Positions 53,589 through 62,400 of a stretch of 64,000 nucleotides of DNA are shown piece after piece. The DNA comes from Candidatus Latescibacterota bacterium (GTDB lineage Bacteria; Latescibacterota; UBA2968), in the NCBI GenBank assembly GCA_022823725.1, contig JAJEHL010000035.1:1-64000 (forward strand), written 5' to 3'. The number at the start of each line of letters is the position of its first letter. Positions within the stretch are counted from its first letter, which is position 1. The notes under the pieces were generated by a model. That model was not told the origin of the DNA and ran no database searches. It saw nothing but the letters and a program-made list of their open reading frames with translations. The position numbers and the translations under genes were made by a program.

Positions 53589-54058
53589 CGAAGTTTAACA
53601 AACAGAACCACGTAGAATCCATCAATACGATTGTAGGCGAGGGATCGGTTGTGGAAGGACATTTTGAGATCGCCGATAGCATTCGCGTAGATGGAACTTT
53701 TCGTGGAAAAATCACTTCTTCTGGTTCACTGATCGTCAGTACACAGGGAGAGGTAGATGCCGATTTGATTCAGGTAAAAGATGCGGTTATTGACGGATGT
53801 GTCAAAGGGCCTCTGGATGCCTCGCACTCAGTGAGGCTTGGTCCCAGTGCTGAGGTTGATGGCAACATTACAACTCAGGTGCTGATAGTCCAAAAAGGGG
53901 CTGTATTGCGCGGGACCTGTACTGTAGCACCCAATTCTGTAGATATAGAAAAGCAGGAAGAGGAAAAAGAGAAGCAGGAAGAGGCCGACATAGAAAAGCA
54001 AGAAGACGAAGACAGCGCTATAGAAAAGCAAGAGGAGGTCGAGCAGGTAGCAGATTGA
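53555..54058 (+). CDS. Bactofilin with acidic repetitive tail
   Basis: Polymer-forming cytoskeletal protein of 167 residues. Right-handed beta-helix core (INTIVGEGSVVEGHFEIADSIRVDGTFRGKITSSGSLIVSTQGEVDADLIQVKDAVIDGCVKGPLDASHSVRLGPSAEVDGNI). The C-terminal ~35 residues repeat the phrase IEKQEE three times with variants and are highly acidic. Overlap with the M23 gene implies coupled synthesis; the filament probably positions the peptidase. Confidence 0.9.
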   Translation: MQSARFLTSKIAKFNKQNHVESINTIVGEGSVVEGHFEIADSIRVDGTFRGKITSSGSLIVSTQGEVDADLIQVKDAVIDGCVKGPLDASHSVRLGPSAEVDGNITTQVLIVQKGAVLRGTCTVAPNSVDIEKQEEEKEKQEEADIEKQEDEDSAIEKQEEVEQVAD

Positions 54059-54075
54059 TCGACACTGCGATAGAC

Positions 54076-54108
54076 AAAAAAACGCGCGTTTATGACGCGC
54101 GTTTTTTT
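54076..54108. terminator. Bidirectional terminator between bactofilin and hflX
   Basis: A perfect 13-base stem (54076-54088 with 54096-54108), A run at the 5' side and T run at the 3' side, so it can serve both converging genes. Confidence 0.93.
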
Positions 54109-54144
54109 GTCGGATACTGAATTCAGACTCTCACCGTACAGTAT

Positions 54145-55449
54145 TCAGCACAGGCTTTGATAACGACCATTGGGCAAAAGACGCTGTGCATTGTGTTGGC
54201 TGAGTTTAACCTCCATTAAAACATCGTTGCCCTTGTAGTCCGTGTGCAAAATTTCGCCAATTCGGTAGAGTTCTGACAGGAGCTTGCCCTCGCGTTGCGG
54301 AATCTGAACCACGAGCGTCAGACGGTCACCCTCAAGATGGTTGTAGATCGCCCACCGCAGACCTTTGAGTCCCTCGCCCGTTTCAGCGGAAAGCCAGACC
54401 GCATCGGGATATGTCGCTATTAGATATTCGCGTCGGGTCTGATCGTCTAACAGATCGTTTTTGTTAAACACCATCATCGTCGGCCTGTCGGCTACGTCGA
54501 GTTCCCCAAGCACCTCAATCACCGTCGCGATATGTTCTTCACAAGCCGGATGGCTGACATCGACAACGTGGAGCAAAAGATCGGCTTCAATTGCTTCTTC
54601 GAGAGTACTGTGAAAAGAAGCGATCAGATGGTGGGGCAACTTTTTGATAAAACCAACGGTATCGGACAACAAAATATCGCGGTTATAACCAAGAGAGACG
54701 CGCCGCGTGGTGGAATCAAGCGTGGCAAAGAGCCGATCCTCAATCAGTACATCGGCGCCAGAAAGGGCACGCATAAGCGTAGATTTCCCCGCATTGGTAT
54801 AACCGACAAGTGCCGTGCGAAAAATATCGATGCGTTGTTTGCGGGCAACTGCACGCTGTCTGGCAATGCGGTCAAGTGCATGTTTGAGGATGGTAATGCG
54901 ACGATTGGTCGCGCGGCGATCCACCTCGAGCTGCGTTTCACCCGGTCCGCGCGTACCCACCCCGCCAGTACCACCAGTACCGCCAGCCTGCCGCGAAAGA
55001 TGGGTCCATTGACGGGTCAACCGGGGCAACATATAGATAAGTTGTGCCAACTCGACCTGTGTTTGCGCCTCCCGAGTTCTGGCGCGGCTGGCAAAAATAT
55101 CCAGAATAAGTCGGCTGCGATCAATAATTTTAACTTCAAGCAGGGTTTCGAGATTGCGGGTTTGTGCTGGCGAGAGGTCTTCGTCAAAAATAACGACTTG
55201 TGCATTGTATTCTGCGACCTGTTCGACGAGTTCTTCTGCCTTGCCGCGGCCAATCAGGTACGCAGAGTCCCTCTGCCGGCGTTCCTGAATCACCTGCACA
55301 GCAACATCGACACCCGCTGTATCCGCCAAAAGCCCGAGTTCGTCAAGCGTATCTTGCGCTTCGTCGAGAGAGACACCGGGCAACGCAAGCCCGACGAGTA
55401 TGCCCCGCTCAATCGCGTGTTCTTTTGTGAGATCATGCATATTTGCCAT
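54145..55449 (-). CDS. hflX: GTPase HflX
   Basis: Ribosome-associated GTPase of 434 residues. N-terminal HflX domain (YLIGRGKAEEL, VIFDEDLSPAQTRNLE), the glycine-rich GTRGPGETQLEVDRR, then the GTPase with GYTNAGKST, switch region DTVGFIKKLPHHL and NKND. It recycles stalled ribosomes after stress. HIT gene ends 12 bases upstream, so they may be co-transcribed. Confidence 0.94.
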   Translation of the reverse strand: MANMHDLTKEHAIERGILVGLALPGVSLDEAQDTLDELGLLADTAGVDVAVQVIQERRQRDSAYLIGRGKAEELVEQVAEYNAQVVIFDEDLSPAQTRNLETLLEVKIIDRSRLILDIFASRARTREAQTQVELAQLIYMLPRLTRQWTHLSRQAGGTGGTGGVGTRGPGETQLEVDRRATNRRITILKHALDRIARQRAVARKQRIDIFRTALVGYTNAGKSTLMRALSGADVLIEDRLFATLDSTTRRVSLGYNRDILLSDTVGFIKKLPHHLIASFHSTLEEAIEADLLLHVVDVSHPACEEHIATVIEVLGELDVADRPTMMVFNKNDLLDDQTRREYLIATYPDAVWLSAETGEGLKGLRWAIYNHLEGDRLTLVVQIPQREGKLLSELYRIGEILHTDYKGNDVLMEVKLSQHNAQRLLPNGRYQSLC

Positions 55450-55461
55450 ACACTGTCCTAT

Positions 55462-55962
55462 CTAAATTGTCTTAAAATTCGGCTTTATAATAGATGCAAT
55501 CTCTGCCGCCCGTTCCCATGACACGGTCACCTTCTGCTGCAAACCTCCATCTTTTGGCTGTAAGGCAGCGATATGCGGAGGGCCACTCCCCCAATTGCTC
55601 GACTTTCGGCGAGGAACAACGTGAATGTGAAAATGCGGCACTTCCTGCAAGCTGGCCACGCCGTTATTCTGATAAACCGTAATCCCATCTGGATTAAACG
55701 TTTTAACAAGCGCTTCGGCCGCTATTCGGACCGTCTTCATAATTTCATCAGCCTCATCATCCGTCAGATCCAATATCGTCGGCGCATGGCGGCGAGGAAC
55801 AACGAGAAGCTGTCCAATTTCAAACTGCCTGGGATTGAGCACCGCAAGCGTCTTCTCCGTTGAATTGATAACACGCCTCATTTCACCGCGTCCAGCAACT
55901 ATTTCACAAAATGGACAGGGATCCCATGTCGGCATCTCAAACTGAGCAACAGTATCACTCAT
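55462..55962 (-). CDS. HIT family hydrolase
   Basis: Protein of 166 residues: CPFCEIVAGR zinc-like N-terminus, FEIGQLLVVPRRHAPTILDL, and the histidine triad HFHIHVVPR. Likely hydrolyses nucleotide-phosphate substrates (AMP-lysine or Ap4A type). AGGAAAA precedes the ATG. Upstream neighbour of hflX. Confidence 0.92.
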   Translation of the reverse strand: MSDTVAQFEMPTWDPCPFCEIVAGRGEMRRVINSTEKTLAVLNPRQFEIGQLLVVPRRHAPTILDLTDDEADEIMKTVRIAAEALVKTFNPDGITVYQNNGVASLQEVPHFHIHVVPRRKSSNWGSGPPHIAALQPKDGGLQQKVTVSWERAAEIASIIKPNFKTI

Positions 55963-55994
55963 TGATTTTTCCTGTGTGATTTTTCAAAATAAGT

Positions 55995-56540
55995 TCACCT
56001 ATTTTTTCGCGCCTCCCATTCATCACGCAATAACCCGCACCACACCATGTTTCTAAACTCTCCTCTCAGATATTGATCCTGGCGCAAGACACCTTCACGG
56101 ACCATTCCGAGCTTCTCCATGACCCGGAGAGAACCGACATTTCTCTCATCGGCACCAGCGCGAATGCGATTCAAATCTGGATAGGCTGAAAACGATTCGT
56201 CGATAACAGCACCCGCAGCTTCCGTAGTCAGTCCTTTTCCCCAAAAGCGTCGGGCAATGCTATAGCCCATTTCGCCAACGCGATGATCAAAATTAAACCC
56301 AATATCAATTCCACCAATAACCGATCCAGCGTATTCAATCGCCCAGGATGCGCGTGTTTTGCGATCCTTCAACACCTGACCTGCTACAAATTTTTCGGCA
56401 TCTGCTCTCGTGTAGGGCTGGGGAACCGGAAGAAAGCGCGCCCATTCCGGATCGGATGCGTATGACAGGACATCTTCAACATCCACAAGGCTAAACACTC
56501 TGAGTATCAACCGATCTGTTTTAATCAATTCTGACAGCAT
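55995..56540 (-). CDS. GNAT acetyltransferase, RimJ/RimL-like
   Basis: Protein of 181 residues from the internal ATG (56540), as in RimJ-type proteins that begin 'KTDRLILRxF'. Motifs: ETDRLILR-like start, EMGYSIARRFWGKGLTTEAAGAVIDE (acetyl-CoA site) and NVGSLRVMEKLGMVREGVLRQ. Substrate unknown. An upstream ATG adds eight residues and overlaps the racemase gene further. Confidence 0.85.
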   Translation of the reverse strand: MLSELIKTDRLILRVFSLVDVEDVLSYASDPEWARFLPVPQPYTRADAEKFVAGQVLKDRKTRASWAIEYAGSVIGGIDIGFNFDHRVGEMGYSIARRFWGKGLTTEAAGAVIDESFSAYPDLNRIRAGADERNVGSLRVMEKLGMVREGVLRQDQYLRGEFRNMVWCGLLRDEWEARKNR

Positions 56541-57192
56541 TTTGTTTCCAAACATTAACTGCATGCATTGAGCCTATTTCAGGGCTGCTGAGGATTGGCA
56601 CTGAAATTTCCGGGCACAAATTTGCGGCTCCCGCCATAGAGGCTTGCGCCAATACAATAACATCTCCTTCAGATGCTCTGTCCTTTATATTTCGGGCTAT
56701 TTCACTAAAATATCCTTCGTAGTCTCCCGCCTCAAATCTGCTCCAGGCATTATCACAAAAAACCTCAATCAGCTCAACGGACTTTTGACGTGCTTTTGCG
56801 GTTTCAAGAATAAGGTCACGAGTTGGAGCGATTGTACTCTCAAGTGCGGCAGCAACAATAATCCGAGAACCTATTTCGACTGCTTTCTCAGCCATAGGTC
56901 TATCAATTCGAACAATGACACCATCTGTCAGATTATTTACTTTTTCCGCACTTGCTCCAATTGTAGAACATGTGCAGAGTATCACGGTTGCGCCTTTTTT
57001 TCTCGCAGAGAGGATACAATCCCGAATACGTTCATCCAAATTTTGAGTAATTCCTTTGTCACGGGCCTCTGTCAGAAATTGCTCCTCTATAATATGCCTA
57101 ATGGGTAATTCCAAAGAAGCTCCCTCTATAAGCCGATTAAAAGTATCGACATGCACTGGTGAAGTGTGAAGAAAAGCCAAATGGGATTGCAT
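56521..57192 (-). CDS. Aspartate/glutamate racemase family protein
   Basis: Protein of 223 residues from ATG 57192; a GTG at 57231 adds 13 residues. Motifs: HLAFLHTSPVHVDTF, VILCTCSTIG with the first catalytic Cys, IDRPMAEKAVEIG, and ASMAGAANLC with the Cys replaced by Ala in the second site (VLAQASMAGA), which leaves doubt about racemase activity. It may be a related hydantoin racemase or decarboxylase-like enzyme. Confidence 0.78.
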   Translation of the reverse strand: MQSHLAFLHTSPVHVDTFNRLIEGASLELPIRHIIEEQFLTEARDKGITQNLDERIRDCILSARKKGATVILCTCSTIGASAEKVNNLTDGVIVRIDRPMAEKAVEIGSRIIVAAALESTIAPTRDLILETAKARQKSVELIEVFCDNAWSRFEAGDYEGYFSEIARNIKDRASEGDVIVLAQASMAGAANLCPEISVPILSSPEIGSMHAVNVWKQNAVRID

Positions 57193-57309
57193 GAAATGAC
57201 GCCCTTTCTCCGATAGATAGCGTTTTACCACGAAAATTTTACTACTCTTGTGACAATTTTAGCGGCAAAATGGTTTCCATATTGCAGAAGTGGAGGCAAG
57301 CCGATTTAC

Positions 57310-58404
57310 TCAGCCCACGCCATGCAGGCTCTCGATATCGGAAACTGCCTCACCCAGAAATTCAGGTGTCTTGGGATGTAGAAGGCGACCACAGTCCCAG
57401 AAAAACCTTATCCCCCGAAGATTCGCGACAATTGACAGTACCTTCTCCTCTACAGGTGATAACTCCATAAGGGGCTTTTCAATGACGGCATTATAGGAAG
57501 ATCGAAAAGCATCAACATACCCGGGTTCGAAATGCTCTGAACCCGGCCTGGCCACGTATTCTCCTTCAGCTTGTCGCAGGTCATGAGCAGCGATACCCCA
57601 GCCAGCCGATTGGAAGTCATGGACATTTGAAATGCGCAGTGAGTTACTGTTCTCCACAAGTACGTTGTGGAGTCCTGCTTCGCCCCACAGGAATACATTG
57701 TCGCCCTGCACCCTGACTTCGGGCGCCGGGTCCGTAGCGGCCAATAGCCTGCTCCAGAGTTCCGGCAAGGTCGCCGCCATGGAAGAAGTCAACACCTCAT
57801 CTCCAAACATTGCTTCCCGGATCGTCCCTTCCCACGACGCAAAATCTCTCGTCTTCTGTGATTGAAGTTCATCTGGACACTGTTGGCTGTGAATATGTGC
57901 CACTGTTTGTCCCAATAGTGCGCCCAACTGCAACCGCTGTGATCGGGATGTGGTCAGATAGTAACTGAGGCCCGACTCCCCCGGCTCACATGGGATCAAA
58001 AGGCATTCAAAGACAAGAGGTTCTCCATCGCTGTCGTACACCAGAGATTCAGACACCGGAACACCGGCAACGCCGCGCAATGCCCTTGTGGCTATGAACT
58101 CGGTTTTCAAACTGAAGCCGAGGGATTGGCGAAACTGTGTCTTCAAGATTACCCGGCCATGGGCGCGCGTCTCCACCCAAAAAATCTGGTTCGTGAAATT
58201 GGCTTCCTGGCGTCTGATCGACCGGGACGAACTGAAACCATGTTTCTCGAAAAGCGCATCGATCTGTATGCGGGTTACATCCGGCTTATCGCGGAACAAA
58301 GCGCGGATATCCTTCATACTGGCGAGTCTTGTTACCATGCAGTGCTCTTCTGCGAAGCGTTGAGAGGCTTTATTATCCTGGAAAGTGCTATAAATGTGAG
58401 TCAC
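57310..58404 (-). CDS. Aminoglycoside phosphotransferase (APH)-like kinase
   Basis: Protein of 364 residues with an APH/choline-kinase fold: ANFTNQIFWVET (nucleotide loop), ILKTQFR (Lys), AHIHSQQCPDEL, and WGEAGLHNVLVENSNSLRISNVHDFQSAGWG, where the usual HGDxxxxN catalytic loop reads WGEAGLHN (Asp replaced by Glu) while a D is kept in HDF. Activity may be altered. The start is uncertain: ATG 58338 (MVTRLASMKD) is a likely alternative to 58404, which overlaps the DoxX gene. Confidence 0.75.
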   Translation of the reverse strand: MTHIYSTFQDNKASQRFAEEHCMVTRLASMKDIRALFRDKPDVTRIQIDALFEKHGFSSSRSIRRQEANFTNQIFWVETRAHGRVILKTQFRQSLGFSLKTEFIATRALRGVAGVPVSESLVYDSDGEPLVFECLLIPCEPGESGLSYYLTTSRSQRLQLGALLGQTVAHIHSQQCPDELQSQKTRDFASWEGTIREAMFGDEVLTSSMAATLPELWSRLLAATDPAPEVRVQGDNVFLWGEAGLHNVLVENSNSLRISNVHDFQSAGWGIAAHDLRQAEGEYVARPGSEHFEPGYVDAFRSSYNAVIEKPLMELSPVEEKVLSIVANLRGIRFFWDCGRLLHPKTPEFLGEAVSDIESLHGVG

Positions 58405-58822
58405 GCGATCGTATCAGATTATCTACCCCGTATTTCCCTGATCCGACAACCACAAACATCCCTGTAATAACCAGGTACAGAAATGCCATCTCCTTCGTAC
58501 TGAATGGATCCGCTGCATGTTGAAAGAACGCGGCAATCAACATGGTAAACCATATAAAAAACGCCCCTGGCCGCGTGAGTAAACCCAGTGCCAGCAGTAG
58601 CCCACCGCCAAACTCCGAAAAGGCTGCCATCCAGGCAAAAAACTCGGGAACAGGAAACCCCAGATCTCCCGTAATGGTCACAAACCGCTCAGAAGGTGGG
58701 ATCTTCCCCAATCCATGCCCCAATGCCATACTCAACCCTGCAAACACCCTGAGAATCGCCAACCCGACATTTGCCGGGATCGACTCAATAACCGCTCCGC
58801 CAAATAGAAATCGCTTAATCAT
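58388..58822 (-). CDS. DoxX family membrane protein
   Basis: Protein of 144 residues with four hydrophobic segments (VGLAILRVFAGLSMALGHGLGK, PEFFAWMAAFSEFGGGLLLALGLLTR, AFFIWFTMLIAAFFQHA, AFLYLVITGMFVVVGSGKYGVD). DoxX proteins are quinone- or thiol-oxidation-associated; the exact role here is unknown. Confidence 0.88.
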   Translation of the reverse strand: MIKRFLFGGAVIESIPANVGLAILRVFAGLSMALGHGLGKIPPSERFVTITGDLGFPVPEFFAWMAAFSEFGGGLLLALGLLTRPGAFFIWFTMLIAAFFQHAADPFSTKEMAFLYLVITGMFVVVGSGKYGVDNLIRSRDSHL

Positions 58823-58859
58823 AATCTGCCTCCTTATTACGGTTTACAGACATCGTCAT

Positions 58860-59603
58860 TTACTCAGAGGGTTCAATAGCATCTCTGAATATCGCTACCG
58901 CAGTTGATATGACCTCATCCCAAAGCCTGCGTCCCAACTCGGCACTCGCCTTGGTCGCGTCACCGATAACACCAGTATCTGAGTATTTTGCGAAATCGAG
59001 ATGCGGATCATTCCAATCCACTTCTCTTGAGCGGGACGAAGGAATACTTTCAAGTCTAACCGTAGCCGGGCGTCGATACATCGCAATCGAAGTCGTAAAA
59101 CTATCGGCGTGACCGCCTGGAACGCTGGGATCAGCTACACGGCACCAAATGTCGTGATATGGCAGGGGCGGAAGGCAAGCTTTGCATCCTGGATGAAATT
59201 TCGCGTTGAACCTGTCCACCGCCTCCTGAAGTCGATGCTCGCCGCAGCCGCGCCAGACTACGATGGTCTCGAAACCCTGTTCTGCCAGCGATTCAAGGAC
59301 GAAATAGACATACGCTTCGTGAACAACGTGCGGGATGTTGACATATCCCGAGCCAAAGCCTCGATGTTCGGGCGTGGGTCCAAACGGCATGGCTGGCAAA
59401 ACCAGAGCACGCACATCGTGACAGCGTGCCGCATGCCGCGCGGCCTCCAACGCAACAGTTTCCGCAAACCATGTGTCGAAATCTACTGGCAAATGTGGAC
59501 CCTGTTGCTCGGTGCATCCCGTGGGTACAATCGCCAAACACCCGACTTCAATAAGATCCTTGATCTCTAAATATGTATAATCAGTAAATTTATGAGATTT
59601 CAT
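58860..59603 (-). CDS. Creatininase family protein
   Basis: Metal-dependent amidohydrolase of 247 residues: VPTGCTEQQGPHLPVDFDTWFA provides Glu, His and Asp ligands, LPAMPFGPTPEHRGFGSGYVNI and GGHADSFTTS supply the rest of the metal site. Family members hydrolyse creatinine, formylated or lactam rings, including mycofactocin-type precursors. Substrate unknown. Confidence 0.87.
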   Translation of the reverse strand: MKSHKFTDYTYLEIKDLIEVGCLAIVPTGCTEQQGPHLPVDFDTWFAETVALEAARHAARCHDVRALVLPAMPFGPTPEHRGFGSGYVNIPHVVHEAYVYFVLESLAEQGFETIVVWRGCGEHRLQEAVDRFNAKFHPGCKACLPPLPYHDIWCRVADPSVPGGHADSFTTSIAMYRRPATVRLESIPSSRSREVDWNDPHLDFAKYSDTGVIGDATKASAELGRRLWDEVISTAVAIFRDAIEPSE

Positions 59604-59666
59604 TTTGAAATGACAATACGATCTAATTCTTTTCTATTTTATAACCGCGGCGCGTTTCGCTTTCAA

Positions 59667-59942
59667 TTATCCCACCGAAAAATGCAATTTCTTTCCGACT
59701 GCTTTTGCATACTTCCCCAAGGTTGACAGCCTGATGTCTTTTGCATGGTTTTCTATTCTTGAAATCGCAGATTTCTTGGTATTCAGTTTCTGTGCCACCT
59801 CTTCCTGAGTTAGACCCGCATCCTCTCGAGCTTGTCGAAGGAGAACACCGATTTTAAATTCCAAATAACCAGCTTCGTAATTCTCGGCAAATTCGGGGTC
59901 TCTTGCCTTGCGTTTCTCAACATACTTTTTTAAATCGCTCAT
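59667..59942 (-). CDS. XRE family antitoxin (HigA-like), orphaned
   Basis: Protein of 91 residues: helix-turn-helix [41 protein letters not shown] and an N-terminal charged segment. It resembles the antitoxin of Gp49-type toxin pairs. The ATG overlaps the TGA of a 25-codon remnant of a toxin, so the original partner is gone; only the antitoxin/regulator survives intact. Confidence 0.85.
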   Translation of the reverse strand: MSDLKKYVEKRKARDPEFAENYEAGYLEFKIGVLLRQAREDAGLTQEEVAQKLNTKKSAISRIENHAKDIRLSTLGKYAKAVGKKLHFSVG

Positions 59943-60016
59943 CGATTTTTCCTCCTAAAATAATCTCGTTTTCTCTGCTCTGCCAGACGGATATCTGACC
60001 TTGGAATCTTCTTCAT
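59939..60016 (-). pseudogene. Remnant of a HigB/Gp49-type toxin, C-terminal 25 residues
   Basis: MKKIPRSDIRLAEQRKRDYF, then RRKNR and a stop that overlaps the antitoxin start (ATGA). This matches the usual C-terminal 'KTP..EI..A..R...Y' tail of Gp49-type toxins. The N-terminal portion is replaced by the methyltransferase coding sequence, whose stop lies right at the join. Confidence 0.7.
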
Positions 60017-60807
60017 GAAATCAATGCAGCGACCGTTAGCCAGACCGGCAATCCCGCACGAGGATTCGCCCTCCAATCCAGCAACGATTCATCGGTTTCG
60101 GACGCATCATTGCTTCCCCGCCAAAAATCGGAATCCCGAGCCGGACTTTCGAGAATTTTCTTGACTATCAATCCAGCTTGTGCCAGCGGATTGAGCAAGT
60201 CCGCCAGGGTCCAGTTAAACACATACGATCCGTCTGCTGACTCTTGAAATGGCCCGGTTTCCCAATAAGGCTTCTCCATTTCAATAGGCATGACCTGATC
60301 TTTCCATGGGCGCATGAAAGGATGAATGTCGTAAAATATGTATGCTCCTCCTGACTTCAGGATTCTCGAAACCTCACAAAATACCCCGGAGAGATCAGCG
60401 ATCCACACAAAAAAACCATTTGTCGAACATACGAGATCAAAACTCGAATCGGCCAGCGATTCCAAACAAGCAGCATCGGAACGCACAAAATCAATCGACA
60501 CATCAAGTACTTTTGCGCGATCAGCCGCCAGTTTCAATCGCTCCTCAGAGATGTCCGTTGAGGTAACCCTGGCACCCAGGCCCGCAAGTGCATAGGCTGC
60601 CATATTATCTCCGCTACCAATTACACACACCTGCTTATTGCGAAGCGTACCTACCATCTCTCGAATTGTGTCAAGTGTCCCACCTTCAAATGCCAATTCA
60701 GGTTCTTTATGACATCTGTGCCAAAGGCCATCGCGATTCAGGCGTTTCTCCCAATCCGCGGCCATATTGTTCCAGAGCTGGCGGTTGGCTTCGTGAATTT
60801 TGATCAT
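60013..60807 (-). CDS. Class I SAM-dependent methyltransferase
   Basis: Protein of 264 residues: NRQLWNNMAADWEKR N-terminus, VCVIGSGDNMAAYALAGLGARVTSTDIS (SAM-binding motif I with acidic end), FVRSDAACLESLADSSFDLVCSTNGF (motifs II/III) and LKSGGAYIFYDIHPF. Substrate unknown. Its 3' end abuts the toxin remnant. Confidence 0.87.
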   Translation of the reverse strand: MIKIHEANRQLWNNMAADWEKRLNRDGLWHRCHKEPELAFEGGTLDTIREMVGTLRNKQVCVIGSGDNMAAYALAGLGARVTSTDISEERLKLAADRAKVLDVSIDFVRSDAACLESLADSSFDLVCSTNGFFVWIADLSGVFCEVSRILKSGGAYIFYDIHPFMRPWKDQVMPIEMEKPYWETGPFQESADGSYVFNWTLADLLNPLAQAGLIVKKILESPARDSDFWRGSNDASETDESLLDWRANPRAGLPVWLTVAALIS

Positions 60808-60830
60808 AAATTTCGACCTCTCAAGTATAA

Positions 60831-60867
60831 AAAATGACGCTTAGCGTTTCTCCAGTTGCAAAACGCT
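60831..60867 (-). terminator. Terminator between NUDIX and methyltransferase genes
   Basis: AGCGTTT (60843-60849) pairs with AAACGCT (60861-60867). Read on the minus strand it ends in ATTTTTTAT. It separates the NUDIX pair from the methyltransferase. Confidence 0.72.
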
Positions 60868-60888
60868 CACAGGCAATGTGCATATTTC

Positions 60889-61332
60889 TCAAATCTTTCC
60901 TTCATTGATCAAATTGATAGCAGAAGGACCGGTTTGCACCTTGTAATATGTCTTTGTCCTGTCTGCGAAGTAATCCTTGATGCGCTCGACCTGCTTTGGG
61001 GTGGTATTGCTCGGAATACGATCTAAATGAAAATATTCGACCTGGTCCGCCTCATCGGTGAGTTGGATCGCGCCTCCTGTAACCTGGCAGAAGAATGACA
61101 ATACGATCTCATTCTTATCCGGTTTACTATATACCCCGCTGAGATGGACGGGTACGGCGTTCAAACCCGTTTCCTCTTCTATCTCCCGCACCAGAGCAGC
61201 CCACGGACTCTCGCCTGCCTCAACGCCTCCACCGGGCAAATTCCACAAATCAAAGTCGCGTCGGTGGCACAACAAAACGCGATCTTTGTCATCGGTAATG
61301 ATACCAAAAACTCCGATTGTGAACACGCTCAA
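60889..61332 (-). CDS. NUDIX hydrolase (1)
   Basis: Protein of 147 residues with an intact Nudix box: GGGVEAGESPWAALVREIEEETGL (GX5EX7REUXEEXGU). Hydrolyses a nucleoside diphosphate linked to another moiety. It starts 4 bases inside NUDIX (2) (ATGA overlap). Confidence 0.9.
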   Translation of the reverse strand: MSVFTIGVFGIITDDKDRVLLCHRRDFDLWNLPGGGVEAGESPWAALVREIEEETGLNAVPVHLSGVYSKPDKNEIVLSFFCQVTGGAIQLTDEADQVEYFHLDRIPSNTTPKQVERIKDYFADRTKTYYKVQTGPSAINLINEGKI

Positions 61333-61874
61333 ATCCCCTTTTTGCTAAATCGAACATATCCTAACTCAGCCTCGGAGATACCCAACCCATCCAGTTCAGA
61401 TATTGGGACAAATGTCGCTTCTTCTTCATAGTCATCGTCACACATTAAATCTGGCACATATTTGGAAGCGTGGGCAATGTAAATGATCTGAAAAAAGTGA
61501 GGATAGAGGAACTGGTATCCAAGCGGCTTCGGCTTGAGATGTTCCAGATGGATGAACCCCAGGCGTGAAACAGATTCAACCGTCCAGCCTGTCTCCTCTG
61601 CAACTTCGCGGCGAAGTGTTTGTTCGAAAGTCTCGCTCTCTTCGCGACGACCACCCGGCAAAATGTGGTTGCCTTTGCGATTCCTGAGTACCAGAACAGA
61701 ATCATTCTGGAGAACCAGACATCGAACAGAAGTTACAAACTGCTCTGGCGGCTGTTCATCGGCAAGAAAATAGCGAACTCGCAGAGGCATTGTCCCATCT
61801 GCCCACAGAGCTTCTGTCTCATGAAAAGGAGTTTTATCTGACAAAAACGTCTGTATATCTTCGTTATGATTCAA
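61329..61874 (-). CDS. NUDIX hydrolase (2)
   Basis: Protein of 181 residues with a Nudix box (GGRREESETFEQTLRREVAEETGW). N-terminal ~50 residues are unrelated to NUDIX (1). Its start overlaps the stop of the upstream membrane gene by 11 bases. Substrate unknown. Confidence 0.88.
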   Translation of the reverse strand: MNHNEDIQTFLSDKTPFHETEALWADGTMPLRVRYFLADEQPPEQFVTSVRCLVLQNDSVLVLRNRKGNHILPGGRREESETFEQTLRREVAEETGWTVESVSRLGFIHLEHLKPKPLGYQFLYPHFFQIIYIAHASKYVPDLMCDDDYEEEATFVPISELDGLGISEAELGYVRFSKKGI

Positions 61875-62310
61875 TTCTATCCATTCCCTTTTTTGCTAAG
61901 TCCGTTTCTTTTTTGGGGTAGAAAAGCTTGTCTTTAAGGTAAGCATCGAGATCATCATCTTCGAGATTATTAATGTCGGACCAAAAACTTAGAAAAAGAC
62001 CCGTGAGTATGATCGACAAGAAAAAGGTATTATAAAAAGTCACCACTGCTGCAACATCTTCTATTATATAGCGTAAAATTATCCCAAAACATCCAATAAA
62101 AACTACCCACATAGCGATAATTTTTAGAGGCTTTCTCTTCCTAAACTTCCAAAGGAAAGATGTAAAAGGAGCAAGCGCCCAAATCCACGTAAACCACGGC
62201 ACGAACTTCAATAGGCCATTTGGTTCTGCGTAAGTCAACCATACCATTGCGAGAAGCATTAAGAATCCAAAGCTAACTCGCACAGCAGAATATATTTTTG
62301 GTGTACTCAT
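61864..62310 (-). CDS. Small membrane protein of unknown function
   Basis: Protein of 148 residues from the internal ATG 62310 (the upstream ATG adds ten residues). Four hydrophobic segments (VSFGFLMLLAMVWLTYA, FVPWFTWIWALAPFTSFLW, IIAMWVVFIGCFGIILRYII, FYNTFFLSIILTGLFLSFW) and an acidic/basic cytoplasmic tail. I do not recognise a family. Confidence 0.65.
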   Translation of the reverse strand: MSTPKIYSAVRVSFGFLMLLAMVWLTYAEPNGLLKFVPWFTWIWALAPFTSFLWKFRKRKPLKIIAMWVVFIGCFGIILRYIIEDVAAVVTFYNTFFLSIILTGLFLSFWSDINNLEDDDLDAYLKDKLFYPKKETDLAKKGMDRIES

Positions 62311-62400
62311 TATAATTCCAAAAATATGTTGATTCCACAAATATGAATAAAATCTCCAGGTACCGATAGATCAATCTATAAGGAGCGTAACGACCTGGCG

